10,631 nucleotides of DNA, from the NCBI GenBank assembly GCA_002422045.1, contig DITG01000133.1:12801-23431 (forward strand), read 5' to 3'. Below are positions 7,509-10,631 of the stretch, one piece after another. A program made the position numbers and the translations under genes. Positions within the stretch are counted from its first letter, which is position 1. Each line of letters begins with the position of its first letter. Under the pieces are notes generated by a model. The model made no database searches and was not told the DNA's origin. It saw only the letters and a program-made list of their open reading frames with translations. This stretch comes from Acholeplasmataceae bacterium UBA6190 (lineage in GTDB: Bacteria > Bacillota_I > Bacilli_A > Acholeplasmatales > Acholeplasmataceae).

Positions 7509-8515
7509 GACCAGTCACTTTCTTTCAACTTGATGATTTTAGCAACCCCAACTTTAGGGACGATGACATAGTTCAGACCATCGGATAAGTACTTTTTGTC
7601 AGTCAGGATATCTTCTGCATAGTGCATTGGATTGAGTAGTGGTTCTTTCACAAGATTCAATCTGAGCAGCAGTTCCTTGACCTCTTCATAGAGTTCTGGC
7701 TTGGTTTCGCCCAGTCTGATACCGATTTGTAAGGCAATCAACATACCATAGCTGATTGCTTCTCCGTGTTTGTAGATCTGATAGTGATGTTTTTTTTCAA
7801 TGGCGTGCCCAAAAGTATGTCCAAAATTCAAATACATGCGTTCTTTCTGGTCATAGGGATCCATTAAAACGAGATCACGTTTGACACCGATAGAGAGTGC
7901 GATTTCTTGTTCAGTGACTTGATCATACGTCAGCAAATGCTGATAAAGTCTTCGATCACCGATCAGACCAGCCTTGATCATCTCTGCAAGTCCGTTATGA
8001 TATTCTCTTTCATCAAGCGTTGATAAGAAGAGCGGATCGATCATCACCAGTTTGGGATCGTAAAAAGCACCAATCAGGTTTTTACCTTGAGGTAAGTCGA
8101 TACCGACTTTTCCGCCAATGCTGCTATCGACTTGGGCAAGTAAGGTTGTTGGTATTTGAATGTAGGGTACACCGCGATACAGTGTTGCTGCAACATAGCC
8201 TGTGAGGTCTCCGACCACACCACCACCAAATGCGACAAGCATATGATTGCGTTTCATACCTAAATGAATCAATTGATCAATGACCGCTTGATAGGTTGAA
8301 AGTGATTTGGATGATTCACCGGGTTCGATCACAACGAACGACAAGATGAAATCAGGTAGTGCATCGATCAGTGTCTGATGGTAAAGTTGATCGACATGTC
8401 TGTCGGTGACAACAAACAGGTTCGGATAGGTATAGACTTCATGAATCCATGTTGAAAGAGACCGGATACCACCGGTTTCAATGACAATTTCATAATTCGG
8501 CATTTTAATGAACAT
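7505..8515 (-). CDS. aroB: 3-dehydroquinate synthase
   Basis: AroB cyclises DAHP to 3-dehydroquinate using NAD+ and a divalent metal, usually zinc. The 336-residue protein shows the NAD-binding GGGVVGDLTGYVAA region, PTTLLAQVDSSIGGKVGID, and the three expected metal ligands: Glu178 (AEMIK), His233 (NFGHTFGH) and His250 (KHGEA). The start is uncertain by a few codons. ATG 8515 has AGAGGA about 9 bases upstream, a TTG at 8518 has better spacing, and an internal ATG at 8503 is also possible. With ATG 8515 the gene overlaps the end of tyrA by 11 bases. Its stop overlaps the aroA start. Confidence 0.95.
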   Translation of the reverse strand: MFIKMPNYEIVIETGGIRSLSTWIHEVYTYPNLFVVTDRHVDQLYHQTLIDALPDFILSFVVIEPGESSKSLSTYQAVIDQLIHLGMKRNHMLVAFGGGVVGDLTGYVAATLYRGVPYIQIPTTLLAQVDSSIGGKVGIDLPQGKNLIGAFYDPKLVMIDPLFLSTLDEREYHNGLAEMIKAGLIGDRRLYQHLLTYDQVTEQEIALSIGVKRDLVLMDPYDQKERMYLNFGHTFGHAIEKKHHYQIYKHGEAISYGMLIALQIGIRLGETKPELYEEVKELLLRLNLVKEPLLNPMHYAEDILTDKKYLSDGLNYVIVPKVGVAKIIKLKESDWS

Positions 8516-9335
8516 CAAAAGTCTTCCTCTTTTCTTTCGCTATCTTGAGGTAAGTTTGGAGTGTTTCCTTATCGTCTGACTCGATCATGGATTTGACATG
8601 ATCCAGTTCTTCCTTGAAATGGTTGATCTTATCGATGAGCGCTTGTTTGTTTTCAAGAAACAGTTCGCTCCACATGATTTCATTGATTTTTGCAATTCTT
8701 GTAAGATCTCTGAATGAATCTCCTGTCGCTTCTTTCGTCTCTTTGAATGTATCCGCATGCATGAGTGCGACCGCAAGCACATGCGTCAGCTGAGAAGTGA
8801 ACGCAATCAATTCGTCATGTGTTTTGGCATCCACTACTGTTATTTTACCAAAATGGAGGTCGTTTGCAATTGTCCTCAAGATGGATTCGTCTGTAGCGGC
8901 ACTTCTGGACCCTTTGCAGATGATATAATTGGCACGTTTAAAGATCCGACTGTCTTTTGCATGATATCCGGAAGTCTCTTTGCCTGCCATAGGATGTGTC
9001 GAGGTATAGGTCACACCTTGAGGTAACAAAGTCTCAAGTTCTTTCATCATCCAGGATTTGGTACCACTGACATCTGTGATGAGTTGACCTTTTTTAAGCA
9101 AATGTCTGTGTGCATTGATGAATTCGATGTTATGTTTCGGATATAAAGCCAAAATCACCACATCCGATTGGCTCAGTTGATCCATGCTGCTATTTGAATG
9201 AATGATACCTTCTTGGATAGCAAGTTTGGTGATTTCAGGATTGCGATTGTATGCATAGACCGTATGACCTGACAGAGTCAATCCTTCCGCATAGGATGCA
9301 CCAATCAGTCCAAGTCCGACAATAAAAATCTTCAT
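8505..9335 (-). CDS. tyrA: Prephenate dehydrogenase
   Basis: TyrA oxidatively decarboxylates prephenate to 4-hydroxyphenylpyruvate, the committed step to tyrosine. The N-terminal dinucleotide fold has GLGLIGAS (Gly7, Gly9, Gly12). The catalytic His of the family is in THPMAG (His114), followed by KETSGY; His173 (THDE) and His185 (SQLTH) match conserved positions of the helical dimerisation domain. At 276 residues the protein ends after the helical domain and has no room for the C-terminal ACT regulatory domain found in Bacillus-type TyrA. The position after the second strand, usually Asp in NAD-dependent enzymes, is Asn30 (YAYNRNP), so cofactor preference is not settled. The ATG overlaps the aroF stop by 4 bases (ATGA). 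Its own ribosome binding site is weak, which suggests translational coupling. Confidence 0.93.
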   Translation of the reverse strand: MKIFIVGLGLIGASYAEGLTLSGHTVYAYNRNPEITKLAIQEGIIHSNSSMDQLSQSDVVILALYPKHNIEFINAHRHLLKKGQLITDVSGTKSWMMKELETLLPQGVTYTSTHPMAGKETSGYHAKDSRIFKRANYIICKGSRSAATDESILRTIANDLHFGKITVVDAKTHDELIAFTSQLTHVLAVALMHADTFKETKEATGDSFRDLTRIAKINEIMWSELFLENKQALIDKINHFKEELDHVKSMIESDDKETLQTYLKIAKEKRKTFDVH

Positions 9336-10351
9336 CTCAACTTTTTATCGAGCACATCGGCAACTTTTTCAAGTTGATCCATCATAGCATCGAATTTTTT
9401 GAGTTTCAGAGATTGTGCGCCATCGGATAAAGCATGTTCGGGATCGTGATGCACTTCGACAATCAGTCCATGGGCACCGACTGCAAGACTGGCAAGCGAA
9501 AGTTTCTCAATCATGTTCCATCGTCCTGCGGCATGCGATGGATCAATGATGACTGGCAAATGAGACAGTTCTTTGACTGCAAGGACTGCCGAAATATCTA
9601 AGGTGTTTCTTGTGTATTTTTCAAAGGTTCTGATACCACGTTCACACAAAATGACTTGTTCGTTTCCGCCAGCCATGATGTATTCGGCAGACATCAGCCA
9701 TTCTTCGATGGTTGCTGAGAGTCCACGCTTCAACAAAATGGGTTTTGTGGATTTTCCAAGAGCTTTCATGAGATGAAAATTTTGCATATTGCGTGCGCCA
9801 ACCTGGATGATGTCGACATATTGTTCGAAAACAGGCAGTAAGTCAGCCGAAGGAATTTCTGTGACAATCTTCAATCCGGTTTCATCACCAATTTTTCTAA
9901 GCAATTTCAAACCCTCAAGTTCAAGACCTTGAAATGCATAAGGTGATGTTCTGGGCTTATACGCGCCACCTCTTAAAAACTGTGCGCCACTTTTCTTGAC
10001 ACTTTTCGCGATTGTTCTGAGTTGTTCTTCGTTTTCAACAGAACAAGGTCCTGCCATCACGACAAACTGATCAGAACCGATTTCGACACCATGATCAAAC
10101 TTGATAATCGTATCCGATTTCTTAAAACTGCGACTCGCCTTTTTGAAAGGTGTCGAGACTCTGGTAACTTCCTTGACGCCTTCAAAAGCATATAAGTCCG
10201 AAGGATCCAAAGACGATGTGTCTCCAATGATGCCAAAAACGCGAATCTCATCAGAACTTGCATCAATGATTTCGAGTTGTTTGGACTTTAAAAAATCGAC
10301 AATCTTCTCATACTCTTTTTTGGTATGACCTTTTTTCATTTGAACAATCAT
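9332..10351 (-). CDS. aroF: 3-deoxy-D-arabino-heptulosonate 7-phosphate (DAHP) synthase, type I-beta with N-terminal regulatory domain
   Basis: This enzyme condenses phosphoenolpyruvate and erythrose 4-phosphate, the entry step of aromatic biosynthesis. The 339-residue protein has a roughly 70-residue N-terminal ferredoxin-like domain followed by the TIM-barrel catalytic domain, the arrangement of Thermotoga maritima DAHP synthase. There the N-terminal domain mediates feedback inhibition by tyrosine and phenylalanine. Metal ligands Cys103 (AGPCSVE), His273 (DPSHAAG), Glu299 (VEVHHDP) and Asp310 (LSDGAQ) are each one position above the Thermotoga residues. Substrate motifs RGGAYKPRTSPYAFQG, GARNMQN and LLKRG are present. 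The ATG at 10351 has AAGGAG 7 bases upstream. It is the first full-length gene of the operon and sits just after the predicted attenuator. Confidence 0.96.
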   Translation of the reverse strand: MIVQMKKGHTKKEYEKIVDFLKSKQLEIIDASSDEIRVFGIIGDTSSLDPSDLYAFEGVKEVTRVSTPFKKASRSFKKSDTIIKFDHGVEIGSDQFVVMAGPCSVENEEQLRTIAKSVKKSGAQFLRGGAYKPRTSPYAFQGLELEGLKLLRKIGDETGLKIVTEIPSADLLPVFEQYVDIIQVGARNMQNFHLMKALGKSTKPILLKRGLSATIEEWLMSAEYIMAGGNEQVILCERGIRTFEKYTRNTLDISAVLAVKELSHLPVIIDPSHAAGRWNMIEKLSLASLAVGAHGLIVEVHHDPEHALSDGAQSLKLKKFDAMMDQLEKVADVLDKKLR

Positions 10352-10371
10352 GATATTTCTCCTTGTGATAT

Positions 10372-10402
10372 AAAATAAAAATCCCCGAGGAACCCCAAGG
10401 AT
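10372..10402 (-). terminator. Attenuator terminator before aroF
   Basis: On the minus strand, ATCCTTGGG (10402-10394) can pair with CTCGGGGAT (10389-10381) around a 4-base loop, giving 9 pairs of which three are G-U. TTTTATTTT follows directly. It lies 8 bases before the aroF ribosome binding site. A terminator placed in front of the first gene of an operon implies regulated readthrough. Its stem overlaps the proposed antiterminator. Confidence 0.7.
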
Positions 10403-10430
10403 GAACGTTAGTCATGGTTTGGCTGTTCCT
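10388..10430 (-). promoter_or_regulatory. Antiterminator hairpin (segments 3:4)
   Basis: On the minus strand, AGGAAC-AG-CCAA (10430-10419) can pair with TTGG-G-GTTCCT (10398-10388), giving 10 pairs with a small AG/G internal loop. The 3' arm uses the bases that form the core of the terminator at 10381-10402, so the two structures exclude each other. Seen by hand pairing; no energy calculation was made. Confidence 0.62.
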
Positions 10431-10467
10431 TCAACATCTGAAAAAGGAATGCCGGGCAGTCCTTTTT
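10426..10467 (-). promoter_or_regulatory. Competing attenuator hairpins 1:2 and 2:3
   Basis: Hairpin 1:2 pairs AAAAAGGA (10467-10460) with TCCTTTTT (10448-10441) and, past one C/T mismatch, TGC with GCA around a CCG loop. Hairpin 2:3 uses the same TTCC...TTCA bases (10449-10439) to pair with TTGAA-GGAA (10433-10426), with a 3-base T bulge. Forming 2:3 removes AGGAA from the antiterminator. Segment 1 begins just past the leader-peptide stop codon, where a terminating ribosome would cover it. Hairpin 1:2 ends in five T residues and could itself be a weak terminator, an alternative reading. Confidence 0.58.
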
Positions 10468-10512
10468 TTAATGATATCCGTAATAATATACAGCCATAGT
10501 ATTTGCAAACAT
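10468..10512 (-). CDS. Tyrosine-rich leader peptide of the aro operon
   Basis: This is a 14-codon ORF, MFANTMAVYYYGYH, ending in TAA. Four of the fourteen residues are tyrosine, including three consecutive codons TAT TAT TAC, then GGA TAT. It is preceded by AAGGGTGATC, which matches the GGTGATC end of the 16S anti-Shine-Dalgarno complement, 3 bases before ATG. It lies in the transcribed leader upstream of aroF-tyrA and is followed at once by the competing hairpins and the terminator. This is the layout of the classic trp, his and pheA leader peptides, here with codons for the amino acid made through TyrA. The peptide is expected to act only as a sensor of charged tRNA-Tyr. No membrane segment or other function is evident. 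Translation has not been shown. Confidence 0.75.
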   Translation of the reverse strand: MFANTMAVYYYGYH

Positions 10513-10543
10513 CAGGATCACCCTTCTTTGTTTGAAACTATGG
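10494..10543 (-). promoter_or_regulatory. Long inverted repeat enclosing the leader-peptide ribosome binding site
   Basis: On the minus strand, CCATAGT (10543-10537) and ACTATGG (10500-10494) are perfect complements, and the inner CAAAC (10534-10530) and GTTTG (10510-10506) add five more pairs. The result is a 12-pair stem with an asymmetric internal loop. The terminal loop carries the ribosome binding site and the AU of the leader ATG. It could be an RNA hairpin that presents the leader ribosome binding site, or a DNA operator. The RNA form requires transcription to start to the right of 10543. Confidence 0.5.
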
Positions 10544-10568
10544 TATCACATTAGCATGAAAAAGACAA
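10540..10568 (-). promoter_or_regulatory. Alternative promoter of the aro operon
   Basis: TTGTCT (10568-10563) and TACCAT (10545-10540) are separated by 17 bases, and the -10 is preceded by TGTGA as in an extended -10. Start would be near 10533. That keeps the leader peptide and attenuator but removes the 5' arm of the 10543-10494 inverted repeat. I cannot choose between this and the candidate at 10567-10576. Confidence 0.35.
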
Positions 10569-10576
10569 GATAGCAC
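10567..10576 (-). promoter_or_regulatory. Candidate extended -10 promoter of the aro operon
   Basis: TGTGCTATCTT on the minus strand matches the extended -10 pattern TRTGnTATnnT, with the hexamer at 10572-10567; +1 would be near 10560. No good -35 hexamer is seen 16-18 bases upstream, though that DNA is very A/T-rich. This start would keep the whole 10543-10494 hairpin and leader peptide in the transcript. The overlapping TAGCA-cac-TGCTA repeat (10571-10583) could be an operator or an upstream gene's weak terminator. Confidence 0.4.
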
Positions 10577-10583
10577 ACTGCTA

Positions 10584-10631
10584 AAAAGAAAAATTCATTT
10601 TTTTTAATTTTAGGTATTGTGTTTCGCACAG
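10584..10631. other. A/T-rich edge with no assignable gene
   Basis: This stretch is rich in A and T runs. On the minus strand one frame stays open from the edge to a TGA at 10548-10546 and would end in a hydrophobic stretch (FFFLAVCYLVFFML). Another stays open to a TAG at 10583-10581. Either could be the tail of a gene beyond the window, but neither has enough length to support a call. The A/T-rich DNA may also serve as an upstream promoter element. Confidence 0.3.

Noticed and set aside
10372..10543. T-box riboswitch as the explanation for the aro leader
   Set aside because: The leader is short for a T-box with a full stem I, and I do not find the conserved UGGN-ACCGCG antiterminator box. 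The Tyr-rich ORF with a ribosome binding site explains the layout better.
10551..10568. Plus-strand mini-ORF ATGAAAAAGACAAGATAG
   Set aside because: It encodes only five codons with no convincing ribosome binding site and lies antisense to the candidate aro promoters.
10546..10631. Minus-strand frame ending in a hydrophobic stretch at the right edge
   Set aside because: Only about 28 codons are visible with no start in the window, in A/T-rich DNA where open frames and Phe/Leu/Lys codons arise by chance.
1..10631. Mycoplasma-type genetic code, CRISPR array, insertion sequence, tRNA or rRNA
   Set aside because: TGA serves as the stop of several conserved genes and Trp is TGG. I saw no regularly spaced repeats, transposase, or RNA gene signatures.

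Overview
The window is a gene-dense stretch of a moderately low-GC bacterial chromosome in which every recognisable gene lies on the minus strand. Protein style, strong AGGAGG-type ribosome binding sites and rho-independent terminators point to a Bacillota/Mycoplasmatota-like organism. Candidates such as an Acholeplasma/Izemoplasma/Erysipelotrichia relative are a guess from protein style, not a demonstrated assignment. TGA is used as a stop at the ends of aroF, aroB, aroA, aroE and aroC, so the Mycoplasma code 4 is not in use.

Reading in the direction of transcription (right to left), about 280 bases of leader DNA (10352-10631) precede a seven-gene aromatic amino acid operon: aroF (DAHP synthase), tyrA (prephenate dehydrogenase), aroB, aroA, a monofunctional AroQ-class chorismate mutase, aroE and aroC. 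Adjacent genes overlap by 4-11 bases or are 2 bases apart, so they are almost certainly one translationally coupled transcript. The operon ends in a strong terminator whose stem begins inside the last codons of aroC. It covers DAHP formation to chorismate and on to 4-hydroxyphenylpyruvate, but lacks 3-dehydroquinate dehydratase and shikimate kinase, which must be encoded elsewhere.

The most interesting element is the leader. It contains a ribosome binding site and a 14-codon ORF (10512-10468) reading MFANTMAVYYYGYH, with four tyrosine codons, three of them consecutive. Downstream are segments that can pair in mutually exclusive ways and end in a terminator just before the aroF ribosome binding site. 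The geometry fits ribosome-mediated attenuation by tyrosine: stalling at the first Tyr codons lets hairpin 1:2 form and frees segment 3 to act as antiterminator, whereas a ribosome at the stop codon blocks segment 1, giving 2:3 and termination.

Downstream of the aro operon is a separate metal-resistance unit with a good promoter (TTGACA-17-TATCAT) and an operator-like inverted repeat. It encodes a CadC-type ArsR-family repressor with both known metal sites, followed 4 bases later by a P1B-type Zn/Cd/Pb-transporting ATPase. This unit ends in a terminator abutting the ATPase stop codon. The left end of the window is the first 545 codons of recG, running off the edge.
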